Source: CAWAPD01 sp963783865 (GTDB lineage: Bacteria; Actinomycetota; Thermoleophilia; UBA2241). Taken from it: 64,000 bases of DNA. Positions within the stretch are counted from its first letter, which is position 1. Every line of letters starts with the position of its first letter. The translations under genes and the position numbers were made by a program. The stretch is taken from assembly GCA_963783865.1 (NCBI GenBank), contig CAWAPD010000003.1:248001-312000 (forward strand), written 5' to 3'. Of this stretch, positions 44,738-53,181 are shown piece after piece. The notes under the pieces are model-generated. The model searched no databases, was not told the DNA's origin, and saw nothing but the letters and a program-made list of their open reading frames with translations.

Positions 44738-45685
44738 CTACTCCTGCCTGCCGCGCGGCGCCAGCGCCGCGCCGATCGTGTCGACCAGCAGCCGCACGCC
44801 GTGCAGGGCGGTGAGCTCGGCGGGGTCGTACAGGGGGTTCACCTCGACCAGGTCCATGCCGACCACGCGCGCGCGCCGGGCGACGGCGCGCAGCAGGGCC
44901 TTCGCCTCGTAGTAGGTGAAGCCGCCCGGCTCGGGCGTGCCGGTGCCCGGCGCGATCGCCGGGTCGAGCACGTCGATGTCGAAGCTGACGTACACGTCGC
45001 TGCCGGGCTCGATGTGGGCCACGAGCTCGTCGACCGGGGTCGCCTTGGCCCGCTCGCACCAGAAGGTGCGCACACCGCGCTCGCCGGCCAGCGCGATGTT
45101 GTCGTCGGCGGTATGCAGCCCGCGGATGCCGTACTGCGTGATCGCGCTCACGATCCCGCGTTCGTGGGCGTTGATGATCGGGCTCGCGTGGGTGTACTTC
45201 GACGCCATCTGCCAGTAGTCCATGTGGGTGTCGAAGTGCACCAGGTGGAGCGGCGCGCCCTGCGGGCGCGCCGCCGACAGCCCCTGCAGCACCGGGAACG
45301 TGATCGAGTGGTCGCCGCCGAGCACCACGGGGAAGAGGCCGGCCGCCACGAGCCGCTGCACGCGGCTGGCGATCGCCGGGTGGGCGACGTCGACCGGCGT
45401 CATCGGCGCCAGCTCGACGTCCCCGGTGTCGACGAACCGCACGCCGTCGAGGATGGTCGCGTCGGCCTCGCCGTCGTAGAAGGCTTCGCCGTTCTCGCGG
45501 TAGGTCCAGAAGGTGGAGACGCTGCGCAGCGCGCGGGGTCCGTAGCGGGCTCCCGCGCGCGAGGTCGTGCCTTCGTCGAACGGGATGCCCAGCACCGCCA
45601 CGTCGCCGTCCGCCTTGGTCGGTTCGGCGATGTAGGGCGCCTTGAAGAAGCTGGCGATGCCTGCGAAGGGGGGTGCGTCGGCCAT
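44738..45685 (-). CDS. speB: Agmatinase-type ureohydrolase
   Basis: Arginase-family binuclear manganese enzyme. Agmatinase makes putrescine and urea. It has 315 residues. Metal ligands: VVLGGDHSITFP, HFDTHMDYWQ and SFDIDVLDPAIAPGTGTPEP; the Thr in DTHMD replaces the more usual Ala. Agmatinase, guanidinobutyrase and related activities cannot be separated with certainty by eye. ATG 45685 lies only six bases after a TATCAT -10 box, so the mRNA may be leaderless, and no ribosome-binding site is visible. It is divergent from the flavin reductase. Confidence 0.85.
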   Translation of the reverse strand: MADAPPFAGIASFFKAPYIAEPTKADGDVAVLGIPFDEGTTSRAGARYGPRALRSVSTFWTYRENGEAFYDGEADATILDGVRFVDTGDVELAPMTPVDVAHPAIASRVQRLVAAGLFPVVLGGDHSITFPVLQGLSAARPQGAPLHLVHFDTHMDYWQMASKYTHASPIINAHERGIVSAITQYGIRGLHTADDNIALAGERGVRTFWCERAKATPVDELVAHIEPGSDVYVSFDIDVLDPAIAPGTGTPEPGGFTYYEAKALLRAVARRARVVGMDLVEVNPLYDPAELTALHGVRLLVDTIGAALAPRGRQE

Positions 45686-45691
45686 GCGGGA

Positions 45692-45697
45692 ATGATA
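45692..45697 (-). promoter_or_regulatory. -10 box of the ureohydrolase gene, leaderless candidate
   Basis: TATCAT on the minus strand, with its end six bases before ATG 45685. The predicted start point coincides with the A of the start codon. No convincing -35. Confidence 0.4.
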
Positions 45698-45742
45698 CAC
45701 GAACGTGAACGACCCCCACGCACTGGGGCCGGACGAAGCGGC

Positions 45743-45751
45743 TGATAGGAT
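45743..45751 (+). promoter_or_regulatory. Extended -10 promoter of the flavin reductase-metG-tatD genes
   Basis: TG-A-TAGGAT at 45743-45751, about 30 bases before the ATG at 45783. No clear -35. The form is nearly the same as the candidate before prs. Confidence 0.5.
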
Positions 45752-45782
45752 AGCCGCCAGACCGGACGACCGAAGGAGGCCG

Positions 45783-46361
45783 ATGAAGATCCAGCGCAGA
45801 CCGGCGTGCGTGCTGTTCCCGGTCCCGGCCGTCATGGTGAGCGTGGCCGACGGCTCGGGGGGCGCCAACATCGTCACCCTGGCTTGGACCGGCGCCGTGT
45901 GCTCGGCCCCGCCGATGCTCAGCATCGCCGTGCGCCCGTCGCGCTACTCCCACGAGCTGCTCGGCCGCTCCAGCGACTTCGTCGTCAACGTCCCGCGCGC
46001 GTCGCAGGTATGGGCGCTCGACTATTGCGGCAGCGTCTCGGGCCGCGACGTCGACAAGTTCGCCGCCTGCGGCCTGCACGCGTCGCCGGCCTCGCGCGTG
46101 GCCTCGCCGCTGATCGAGGAGTGCCCGATCAACATCGAGTGTGCGACCCGCCACCGTCTATCGCTCGGCGCCCACGAGCTGTTCATCGCCGAGATCGTCG
46201 CCGTGCAGTACGACGAGGACGTGCTCGACGCGCGCGCCCGCCTCGCGCCGGCCAGGGTCGACGCTGTCGCCTACGTCAACGGCGAGTACTGGACCCTGAA
46301 CGAGAAGGTGGGCGCCTACGGGTTCTCGCTCAAGCAGCCGCAGCCGGGGGCCGAGGCCTGA
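45783..46361 (+). CDS. Flavin reductase-like domain protein
   Basis: A 192-residue FMN-binding split-barrel protein. VLFPVPAVMVSVADGSGGAN and the LSIAVRPSRYSHELLGRSSD region match the flavin reductase/DIM6-NTAB family. Such proteins reduce FMN with NAD(P)H or act as small FMN redox proteins in anaerobes. ATG 45783 follows gaaggagg. The stop overlaps metG by one base (TGATG), so the two are cotranscribed. Confidence 0.85.
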   Translation: MKIQRRPACVLFPVPAVMVSVADGSGGANIVTLAWTGAVCSAPPMLSIAVRPSRYSHELLGRSSDFVVNVPRASQVWALDYCGSVSGRDVDKFAACGLHASPASRVASPLIEECPINIECATRHRLSLGAHELFIAEIVAVQYDEDVLDARARLAPARVDAVAYVNGEYWTLNEKVGAYGFSLKQPQPGAEA

Positions 46362-47881
46362 TGCGGTTCTACGTCACCACGCCCATCTACTACGTCAACG
46401 CCGAGCCGCACCTCGGCCACGCCTACACGACGATCGCCGCCGACATCCTCGCCCGTCACCACCGCCAGAAGGGCGACGACGTCTTCTTCCTGACCGGGAC
46501 CGACGAGCACGGCAACAAGATCGCCCAGGCCGCCGAGGAGCGGGGCCTCACGCCGCGCGCCCACGTCGACGAGATCGCGCCCAAGTTCCGCGCCCTCGCC
46601 GGCCAGGTCGACGCCACCAACGACTTCTTCATCCGCACGACCGATCCCGAGCACGAGACGTTCGTGCAGCGGTTCGTGCAGAGCCTCCAGGACGCCGGCG
46701 ACATCGAGAAGCGCACCTACGGCGGCCTCTACTGCACCGCCTGCGAGGGGTTCTACTACGAGCGCGACCTGGTCGAGGGCAAGTGCCCCGTGCACGGCAC
46801 CGAGCCGGTGTGGCTCGAAGAGGAGAACTACTACTTCCTGCTCTCGAAGTACCAGGACCGCGTGGCGGCGTTCTTCCGCGAGCACCCGGGGTGGGTCAAG
46901 CCGCGCTCGCGCTACAACGAGGCGCTGGCGTTCATCGAGCAGGGCCTCGACGACATCTCGATCAGCCGCCGGTCGATCACCTGGGGCATCCCGGTGCCGT
47001 GGGACCCCGACCAGGTGATCTACGTGTGGGTCGACGCCCTGATCAACTACATCTCGGCGCTGACCTACGCGCGCCCGGGCGAGGACCTGGTGGACCGGTA
47101 CTGGCCGGCCGTGCACCTGCTGGCCAAGGACATCCTCAAGTTCCACGCCGTCATCTGGCCGGCCCTGCTGATGAGCGCCGGCTACGCGCTGCCCGAGGGC
47201 GAGCTGATCCACGGCTACCTGCTGATGGGCGGCGAGAAGATGAGCAAGACGCGGGGCAACGTGCTCGACCCGTTCGCCGTGATGGAACGGTACGGGATCG
47301 ACCCGCTGCGCTTCTACCTGTTCCGCGAGGTGTCGTTCGGCCAGGACGGCGTGATCTCGCTCGAAGGCTTCGAGCAGCGCTACACCAACGAGCTCGCCAA
47401 CGAGCTCGGCAACCTGGTCAGCCGCACGGTGTCGATGATCGGCAAGTACCGGGACGGGCGGATCCCGGAGGCGGGCGGCGAGGGCGCGGGCGCCCTCGCC
47501 GCCGAGGCAGAGGCGATGGTCGCGCGCGCCTCGGAGCACCTGGACGCGATCGAGATCACGGCGGCGCTCGAGACCGTCTGGGAGGTCGTGCGCCGCCTCA
47601 ACCGCCACGTCGAGGAAGAGGCGCCGTGGAAGCTCGCCAAGGACGAGGCGCAGGCCGGCCGCCTGGACCGCGTGCTGCGCGACCTGGCGGCCGGCCTGCG
47701 CCTCGTCGCCCTCTCGTTGTACCCAGTGATGCCGGGCAGCGCGGTCGAGATCCTGCGCCGGCTCGGCCAGCCGCACGACGGCGACGCGCTGCTGCTCGCC
47801 GAGGCGCGCTGGGACGCGGTCGCCGCGGCGGACGTCGACTCGGCGCCGCCGCTCTTCCCGCGCATCGAGTCCACGGGCTGA
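46361..47881 (+). CDS. metG: Methionyl-tRNA synthetase
   Basis: Charges tRNA-Met. It has 506 residues. The HIGH-type motif is AEPHLGHAYTTIAADILARH; the zinc knuckle has CTAC and CPVHG; KMSKTRGN is near residue 295; the anticodon-binding helical domain follows. The C-terminal EMAP/Trbp domain found in longer MetRS proteins is absent. It starts on the flavin reductase stop and precedes tatD by 16 bases. Confidence 0.95.
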   Translation: MRFYVTTPIYYVNAEPHLGHAYTTIAADILARHHRQKGDDVFFLTGTDEHGNKIAQAAEERGLTPRAHVDEIAPKFRALAGQVDATNDFFIRTTDPEHETFVQRFVQSLQDAGDIEKRTYGGLYCTACEGFYYERDLVEGKCPVHGTEPVWLEEENYYFLLSKYQDRVAAFFREHPGWVKPRSRYNEALAFIEQGLDDISISRRSITWGIPVPWDPDQVIYVWVDALINYISALTYARPGEDLVDRYWPAVHLLAKDILKFHAVIWPALLMSAGYALPEGELIHGYLLMGGEKMSKTRGNVLDPFAVMERYGIDPLRFYLFREVSFGQDGVISLEGFEQRYTNELANELGNLVSRTVSMIGKYRDGRIPEAGGEGAGALAAEAEAMVARASEHLDAIEITAALETVWEVVRRLNRHVEEEAPWKLAKDEAQAGRLDRVLRDLAAGLRLVALSLYPVMPGSAVEILRRLGQPHDGDALLLAEARWDAVAAADVDSAPPLFPRIESTG

Positions 47882-47897
47882 GGGGAACACGGGGCTG

Positions 47898-48659
47898 ATG
47901 GGCCTGATCGACACCCATTGCCACCTCGACATGCTGCGGGGCACGCCCGCCGAAGCGCTCGAAGAGGCCTGGGCGGCCGGGCTCGAGGGGGTCGTCACGG
48001 TCGGCATCGACGCCGACTCGTCGCGGGTCGCCGCCGCGCTCGCCGGCCGCTACGAGGGCGTCTACGCCGCGGTGGGCATGCACCCGCACGAGGCGGTGCA
48101 CTTCGACCCCGTCGTGCGCACCGGCCTGCAGCGCCTCCTGGCCGGCGAGCGCGTGCTGGCCGTGGGCGAGTGCGGCCTCGATTTCTACCGCGACCTGGCG
48201 CCGCGGGACGTGCAGCGGGCGGCCTTCGTCGAGCAGCTCGAGCTGGCCTCGGCCACCGGCAAGCCGGTCGTGGTCCACTCGCGCGACGCGGCCGGGGAGA
48301 CCTTCGCCCTGCTGACCGAACACGCGCGCTCGACCGTGGTGCTCCACTGCTTCTCCACGCCGGACTACGTCGACCTGTGCAACGAGCGCGGCTACTTCGT
48401 CTCGTTCGCCGGCAACCTCACCTTCGACAGCGCCTACGAGCTGCAGCAGGCGGCGCGGCGCGTGCGCGAGGACCTGCTGCTGGTCGAGACCGACGCCCCG
48501 TTCCTCACGCCGGTGCCCTACCGCGGGCGCCCCAACCGGCCGGCCCGGGTGGTCCACACGGCCGCGTTCCTGGCCCGTCTGCGGGGCTGGGACGACGAGA
48601 CGGTCGCGCGAGTCACCACGGCCAACGCCCGGCGCGCCTTCGGCCTGGTCGGGCGGTGA
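47898..48659 (+). CDS. tatD: TatD-family metal-dependent deoxyribonuclease
   Basis: A 253-residue amidohydrolase-fold nuclease acting on DNA, probably in DNA repair or turnover. Metal ligands: IDTHCHLDMLRG, VGECGLDFYRD, VVVHSRDA, VLHCFSTP and VETDAPFLTPVPYRGRPN. The metG-tatD-rsmA order is widespread. The stop overlaps the rsmA start (GTGA). Confidence 0.94.
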   Translation: MGLIDTHCHLDMLRGTPAEALEEAWAAGLEGVVTVGIDADSSRVAAALAGRYEGVYAAVGMHPHEAVHFDPVVRTGLQRLLAGERVLAVGECGLDFYRDLAPRDVQRAAFVEQLELASATGKPVVVHSRDAAGETFALLTEHARSTVVLHCFSTPDYVDLCNERGYFVSFAGNLTFDSAYELQQAARRVREDLLLVETDAPFLTPVPYRGRPNRPARVVHTAAFLARLRGWDDETVARVTTANARRAFGLVGR

Positions 48660-49474
48660 GCGCGCCGCGCACCCGGCCTCCCGCCTTGCGCCGGTACGGC
48701 CAGAACCACCTGGTCGACGCCGGCACGCTCGACGCGATCCTCGAGATGGCGGCGGTGGGTCCAGACGAGGTGGTGCTCGAGGTGGGCGCCGCCGACGGCC
48801 TGCTGACGATCAGGTTGCTCGAGCGCGCCGGGTTCGTACACGCCTTCGAGATCGACCGCCGGTTCGTGGCGCGGCTCAACGAGCTCGCGCACGGCGAGCC
48901 GCGCCTGCACGTCTGCGTCGCCGACGCCCTGCGGGTGCGTTTGCAGGACCTCGACCCGCCGCCGCAGGCGCTGGTCGCCAACCTCGCCTACAACGTGGCC
49001 ATCCCGCTCGTGATGCGCACCATCGCGCAGGTGCCGACCATCGCGCGGTGGGCGGTGATGCTGCAGAAGGAGCTGGCAGACCGCCTGTTCGCGGCGCCGC
49101 GCACCAAGGCCTATTCGGCCGTCTCCGTGCTGGCGCAGCTGGCTTGCGAGCGCACCGGCTCGCGGCCGGTGCCGCGCAGCGTGTTCTCGCCGCGCCCGCA
49201 CGTGGACTCGGCGTTCGTGACGTTCCGGCGCCGCGGCGACTGGCCGCGCGAGCGCTACGCGGCCGTCGACACGCTGGTGCGCATCGGGTTCGGGCAGCGG
49301 CGCAAGATGCTGGCCAACTCGCTGGAGGGCGCGGCGCACGCCGGGCGCGCGCCCTTGGCGCGCGACGACGTGCGCCGCGCCCTCGAGACGCTGGGCCTTG
49401 CGCCGACCGTGCGACCGGAGGAGCTGGCGCCCTCGCAGTTCGTGGCCCTGACGGAGGTCCTGGGATGGCGCTGA
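48656..49474 (+). CDS. rsmA: 16S rRNA (adenine-1518/1519-N6)-dimethyltransferase
   Basis: KsgA/RsmA dimethylates two adenines at the 3' end of 16S rRNA. It has 272 residues from GTG 48656. RRYGQNHLVDAGTLDAIL matches the KsgA start (usually GQNFL). The SAM-binding motif reads LEVGAADGLLTIRLL, where most members have a GPGxGxLT loop. The catalytic motif reads NLAYNVAIPL, where NLPYN is usual. The overall pattern is still clear. It overlaps ispE by 10 bases. Confidence 0.93.
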   Translation: MSAPRTRPPALRRYGQNHLVDAGTLDAILEMAAVGPDEVVLEVGAADGLLTIRLLERAGFVHAFEIDRRFVARLNELAHGEPRLHVCVADALRVRLQDLDPPPQALVANLAYNVAIPLVMRTIAQVPTIARWAVMLQKELADRLFAAPRTKAYSAVSVLAQLACERTGSRPVPRSVFSPRPHVDSAFVTFRRRGDWPRERYAAVDTLVRIGFGQRRKMLANSLEGAAHAGRAPLARDDVRRALETLGLAPTVRPEELAPSQFVALTEVLGWR

Positions 49475-50631
49475 ACGGCGGTCCGGAGTCGGTCGAGCTG
49501 GCGGCTCCCGCCAAGATCAATCTGACCCTGCTTCTGGGGCCGCTGCGCTCCGATCGGTACCACGAGATCTTCAGCGTGATGGTACCGGTCACGCTCGCCG
49601 ACCGGGTCGTGCTGCGCCGCTCGAGCGGCGGCCTCGAGGTCGTCTGCGACGTCAGCCCGGGCGAGGAGAACCTTGCCGCCCGGGCGGTGCGCGGGCTCGA
49701 GGCCCGCCTCGAGCGGCGCTTCGACGTGCAGGTGACGGTCGAGAAGCGCATCCCCGCCGGCGCCGGGCTCGGCGGCGGCAGCTCCGACGCGGCCGCGACC
49801 CTGCTCGGCCTGCAGCGGCTGCTCGACCTCGACGTGTCGCGGCGCCTGCTTCACGAGGTCGCGGTCGAGGTCGGCGCCGACGTGCCCTTCTTCCTGTGGC
49901 CGGGCCCGCAGTTCGCCATGGGGCGGGGCCAGGTCCTCAGGGAGCTCGAACTGCCGGAGCTGCATGCGGTGGTCGCCGTGCCCGACCTCAGCCTGTCGAC
50001 GGCTCGCGTGTACGGCTGGCGCGACGAGGACGTGACGCCGACGGCCGAGGGGTTCAAGGAACGCACGTGGAGGCTGACGAGCGGCGTCCAGCGGGCGCGG
50101 ACGGTGCGCGACCTCGCCCCGCTGGTCGAGAACGACCTGGAGGCGCCGGTCGTGGCCCGCCACCCCGAGGTCGGCGAGCTCAAGCGCAGGCTGCTCGACG
50201 CCGGCGCCGTGGCGGCGGCGATGAGCGGCAGCGGGTCGGCGGTGTTCGGGCTGTTCGCCTCGGAGGGGCGGGCGCTCGCGGCGCTGCGCGCCGCCGCGCC
50301 CGCCCGGGCCTTCTACGTCACCGACCTGCAGCCGGTGGCCGACGAGAAGAAGCGGGCGCGCGAAGCCGGCCGGCGTGAAGCCGCCGGCCGGCGAACGCGC
50401 CGAAGAGAAGCCGCCGGGCAAGCGGCGCCACGGCCGCAAGCCGGCCGGCGGGAAGCGATCGGGCAAGAAGCCGCCGGCCAGGTGATACACTCGCGGCTGG
50501 GCTCGCGCCCCTTGGCATGGGCGCCGCGCAGTGGGGCGTGGCCAAGTGGTAAGGCAACGGGTTTTGGTCCCGTGACCGGAGGTTCGAGTCCTCCCGCCCC
50601 AGCCAATCCGACCCGCGCAGGAGACCGATGA
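49465..50631 (+). CDS. ispE: 4-diphosphocytidyl-2-C-methyl-D-erythritol kinase, with a tail that reads through the tRNA-Gln gene
   Basis: GHMP kinase of the MEP isoprenoid pathway. The real enzyme covers about residues 1-290: LAAPAKINLTLLLGPLRSD, the ATP motif RIPAGAGLGGGSSDAA and AAMSGSGSAVFGLFAS. As read, the frame continues through basic sequence and the whole tRNA-Gln gene to a stop at 50631 overlapping glmU, which is not credible as protein. One base skipped near 50362 gives a Lys/Pro/Ala/Gly tail (KPAGVKPPAGERAEEKPPG and onward) stopping at 50485, before the tRNA. I therefore suspect a frame break, natural end 50485. ATG 49465 overlaps rsmA. Confidence 0.88.
   Translation: MALNGGPESVELAAPAKINLTLLLGPLRSDRYHEIFSVMVPVTLADRVVLRRSSGGLEVVCDVSPGEENLAARAVRGLEARLERRFDVQVTVEKRIPAGAGLGGGSSDAAATLLGLQRLLDLDVSRRLLHEVAVEVGADVPFFLWPGPQFAMGRGQVLRELELPELHAVVAVPDLSLSTARVYGWRDEDVTPTAEGFKERTWRLTSGVQRARTVRDLAPLVENDLEAPVVARHPEVGELKRRLLDAGAVAAAMSGSGSAVFGLFASEGRALAALRAAAPARAFYVTDLQPVADEKKRAREAGRREAAGRRTRRREAAGQAAPRPQAGRREAIGQEAAGQVIHSRLGSRPLAWAPRSGAWPSGKATGFGPVTGGSSPPAPANPTRAGDR
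50483..50491 (+). promoter_or_regulatory. Extended -10 promoter of tRNA-Gln
   Basis: TG-A-TACACT at 50483-50491, 40 bases before the tRNA. The TGA is also the stop of the alternative ispE frame. Confidence 0.45.
50532..50605 (+). tRNA. tRNA-Gln (anticodon TTG)
   Basis: Acceptor arm TGGGGCG (50532-50538) pairs with CGCCCCA (50595-50601). The discriminator is G and CCA is encoded (50603-50605). The anticodon stem ACGGG/CCCGT holds the loop TTTTGGT with anticodon TTG. The T arm contains GGTTCGAGTCC. It is transcribed with or just before glmU. Confidence 0.95.
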
Positions 50632-52133
50632 GCGACAGCACCCCGATCCGGCCCGACCCCCTTGCCACCTCGTTCGGGCGGGGCACGCCGCTGGCCGTCG
50701 CCGTGCTGGCCGCCGGTTTGGGCACTCGGATGAAGTCGGCGCTGCCGAAGGTGCTGCACCCGGTGTGCGGCCGGCCGGCGCTCGCCTACGTGCTCGACGC
50801 CGTGCGCGAGCTGGGGCCGCGGCGTCTGGTCGTCGTCACCGGTCCTGGCGACGACGACCCGGTGGCCGCGGCCCTGCCCGCGGGCTGCGAGCGCGCCCCC
50901 CAGGCCGAGCGCCTGGGCAGCGGCGACGCGCTCAAGACCGCGATGACGGTCCTCGGCGACTTCGAGGGCGACGTGCTGGTCGTCAGCGGCGACGTGCCGC
51001 TGGTCACCGCCGAGCTGCTGGCCGGCCTGCTCGCGCAGCACCGCGATGCCACGTCGCGGGCGACGATCACCTCGATCGTGCTCGCCGACCCCGGCCACTA
51101 CGGCCGCGTGGTCCGCGGGCCCGACGGCGACCTCGCCGCCATCGTCGAGGCGCGTGACGCTGGACCCGACGAGCTGGCGGTGCGCGAGATCAATGTGGGG
51201 CTCTACGCGTTCGACGCCGGTGAGCTGCGCCGGCTCCTGCCCGCGCTGAAGGCCGACAACGACCAGGGCGAGTACTACCTGACCGACCTCGTGGCGGCCT
51301 TCATCGCCGCCGGCGACCGGGCCGCCGTCTTCGCGACCGCCGACGTGCCGGCGACGATCGGCATCAACACGCGGGTCGAGCTGGCCGAGGTCGACCGCAT
51401 CATGCGCGCCCGCGTGCTCGAGCGCCTGATGCTCGACGGCGTCGGCGTACTCGACCCGGCGACGACCTACGTCGACTGGGGCGTCAGCGTCGGTCGCGAC
51501 ACCGTGCTGCGGCCGCAGACGATGCTGACCGGGGCCACGGCGATCGGCGAGGGCTGCACCATCGGCCCCGGCTGCTTCCTGCAGGACGTGACCGTCGGCG
51601 ACGGCGCCAGCGTCGTCTCGTCGCACCTCGTAGGCTGCGTGGTCGGCCCCGGCAGCACGGTGGGGCCGTTCGCCCACCTGCGCGCCGGTACCGAGCTCGT
51701 GGCCGACGCCAAGGCCGGCAGCTTCGTCGAGATCAAGGCCAGCCGCGTCGGCCGCGGCAGCAAGGTGCCGCACCTGAGCTACGTGGGCGACACGACGATC
51801 GGCGAGGGCAGCAACATCGGCGCCGGCACCATCACCGCCAACTACGACGGCGAGCGCAAGCACAAGACACAGATCGGCGACGGCGTGAAGGTCGGCAGCG
51901 ACACCGTGTTCGTGGCCCCGGTGAGCGTCGGCAATGGCGCCTCCACCGGCGCGGGGTCGGTGATCACCAAGGACGTGCCGCAGGACGCGCTCGGCGTGGC
52001 TCGCGCGCGCCAGGAGAACGTCGCCGGCTACGCGCAGCGCCGCCGCCGGGGGCGCGCGGACGAGGCGGGGCCGGGGGCGGGCGCGCCCGGCACGGGCGCA
52101 CCCGCCCCCGGCGGTCCCGGCGAGGGCCGATGA
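50628..52133 (+). CDS. glmU: Bifunctional UDP-N-acetylglucosamine pyrophosphorylase / glucosamine-1-phosphate acetyltransferase
   Basis: Makes UDP-GlcNAc for peptidoglycan. It has 501 residues. The N-terminal uridylyltransferase part has LAAGLGTRMKSALPKVLHPV, VVSGDVPLV and REINVGLYAF. The C-terminal left-handed beta-helix has GPFAHLRAGTEL, FVEIKASRVGRGSKVPHLSY and NYDGERKHKTQIGDG. The last 25 or so residues are a Gly/Ala/Pro tail encoded by a long hairpin that looks like the gene's terminator. ATG 50628 follows caggaga. Confidence 0.95.
   Translation: MSDSTPIRPDPLATSFGRGTPLAVAVLAAGLGTRMKSALPKVLHPVCGRPALAYVLDAVRELGPRRLVVVTGPGDDDPVAAALPAGCERAPQAERLGSGDALKTAMTVLGDFEGDVLVVSGDVPLVTAELLAGLLAQHRDATSRATITSIVLADPGHYGRVVRGPDGDLAAIVEARDAGPDELAVREINVGLYAFDAGELRRLLPALKADNDQGEYYLTDLVAAFIAAGDRAAVFATADVPATIGINTRVELAEVDRIMRARVLERLMLDGVGVLDPATTYVDWGVSVGRDTVLRPQTMLTGATAIGEGCTIGPGCFLQDVTVGDGASVVSSHLVGCVVGPGSTVGPFAHLRAGTELVADAKAGSFVEIKASRVGRGSKVPHLSYVGDTTIGEGSNIGAGTITANYDGERKHKTQIGDGVKVGSDTVFVAPVSVGNGASTGAGSVITKDVPQDALGVARARQENVAGYAQRRRRGRADEAGPGAGAPGTGAPAPGGPGEGR
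52071..52111 (+). terminator. Hairpin inside the 3' end of glmU
   Basis: 52071-52088 pairs with 52094-52111 (18 positions, one mismatch). It lies within the coding sequence and encodes the Gly/Ala/Pro tail. The glmU stop (52131-52133) follows and overlaps the prs promoter. Confidence 0.55.
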
Positions 52134-52139
52134 TAGAAT
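52131..52139 (+). promoter_or_regulatory. Extended -10 promoter of prs
   Basis: TG-A-TAGAAT at 52131-52139. Its TGA is the glmU stop codon. The leader to prs would be about 30 bases. No good -35. Confidence 0.5.
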
Positions 52140-52176
52140 CGGTGCCACGGTACCCGCGACCAGGGAAGGTTCGAGA

Positions 52177-53169
52177 GTGAGCGAGCAGAGCTGCCATGTG
52201 AGCGCCACCCAGCGCCGTCTGATGGTGTTCTCGGGCCGCAGCAACCCGGCCCTCGGCCAGGCGATCGCCGAGCATCTCGGCATCAGCCTGGGGGGCATCC
52301 AGCTCACGACCTTCGCCAACGGCGAGATCTACACGCGCTTCGAGGAGAGCATCCGCGGGGCCGACGTGTTCCTCGTGCAGTCGCCCAGCCTGCGGCTGAA
52401 CGAGCACGTCATGGAGCTCCTGATCATGATCCAGGCCGCCAAGCTGGCGTCCGCTCACCGCATCACGGCCGTCATGCCCTACTACCCCTACTCCCGGCAG
52501 GACAAGAAGAGCGCGGCACGCGAGCCGATCACGGCCCGCCTCATCGCCACGCTGCTCGAGGCGGCCGGCGCCGACCGCGTGCTCTCGATGGACCTCCACC
52601 AGGGCCAGATCCAGGGCTTCTTCGAGATCCCCGTCGACCACATGACGGCGGTCCCGATGCTGGCCGACTACTTCCGCTACAAGGGCTTCGGCGACACCGA
52701 GCTGGTGGCCGTCTCGCCCGACGCCGGCGGCGTCAAGCTGGCGCGGCGCTTCGCCGGACGCATCAGCGGCGACCTGGCGGTGTTGACCAAGATGCGGCCG
52801 GCGCACAACCGCGCCGAGACGATGCACTTCATCGGCGACGTCGACGGCAAGATCGCCATCGTGGTCGACGACATGATCGACACGGCCGGCTCGATCACCA
52901 GCGCCGTCGACACGCTCTACGGCAACGGCGCCGTCGAGGTGTACGTCACGGCCACGCACGGTATCTTCTCGGAACCCGCCCGCGAGCGCATCCGCGAGTC
53001 GCGGGTCAAGGAGGTCGTCGTGACCGACACGCTGCCGGTCGCGCTGACCAAGGACGACACCAAGATCAAGGTGCTCTCGGTGGCCGGCATCCTCGCCGAC
53101 ACCATCAAGCGCGTGTTCGAAGACGAGTCGGTGAGCGGCCTGTTCGCCGGCGAGAACCAGCTGTTCTAG
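52177..53169 (+). CDS. prs: Ribose-phosphate pyrophosphokinase
   Basis: Makes PRPP from ribose 5-phosphate and ATP for nucleotide, His and Trp synthesis. It has 330 residues. VMPYYPYSRQDKKSAAREPI (ATP loop), DLHQGQIQGFF and the PRPP motif VVDDMIDTAGSI are intact. GTG 52177 is the likely start; the first dozen residues are not conserved. The glmU-prs-rplY-pth-mfd order is common in actinobacteria. Confidence 0.95.
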   Translation: MSEQSCHVSATQRRLMVFSGRSNPALGQAIAEHLGISLGGIQLTTFANGEIYTRFEESIRGADVFLVQSPSLRLNEHVMELLIMIQAAKLASAHRITAVMPYYPYSRQDKKSAAREPITARLIATLLEAAGADRVLSMDLHQGQIQGFFEIPVDHMTAVPMLADYFRYKGFGDTELVAVSPDAGGVKLARRFAGRISGDLAVLTKMRPAHNRAETMHFIGDVDGKIAIVVDDMIDTAGSITSAVDTLYGNGAVEVYVTATHGIFSEPARERIRESRVKEVVVTDTLPVALTKDDTKIKVLSVAGILADTIKRVFEDESVSGLFAGENQLF

Positions 53170-53181
53170 CAGGAGACGATC

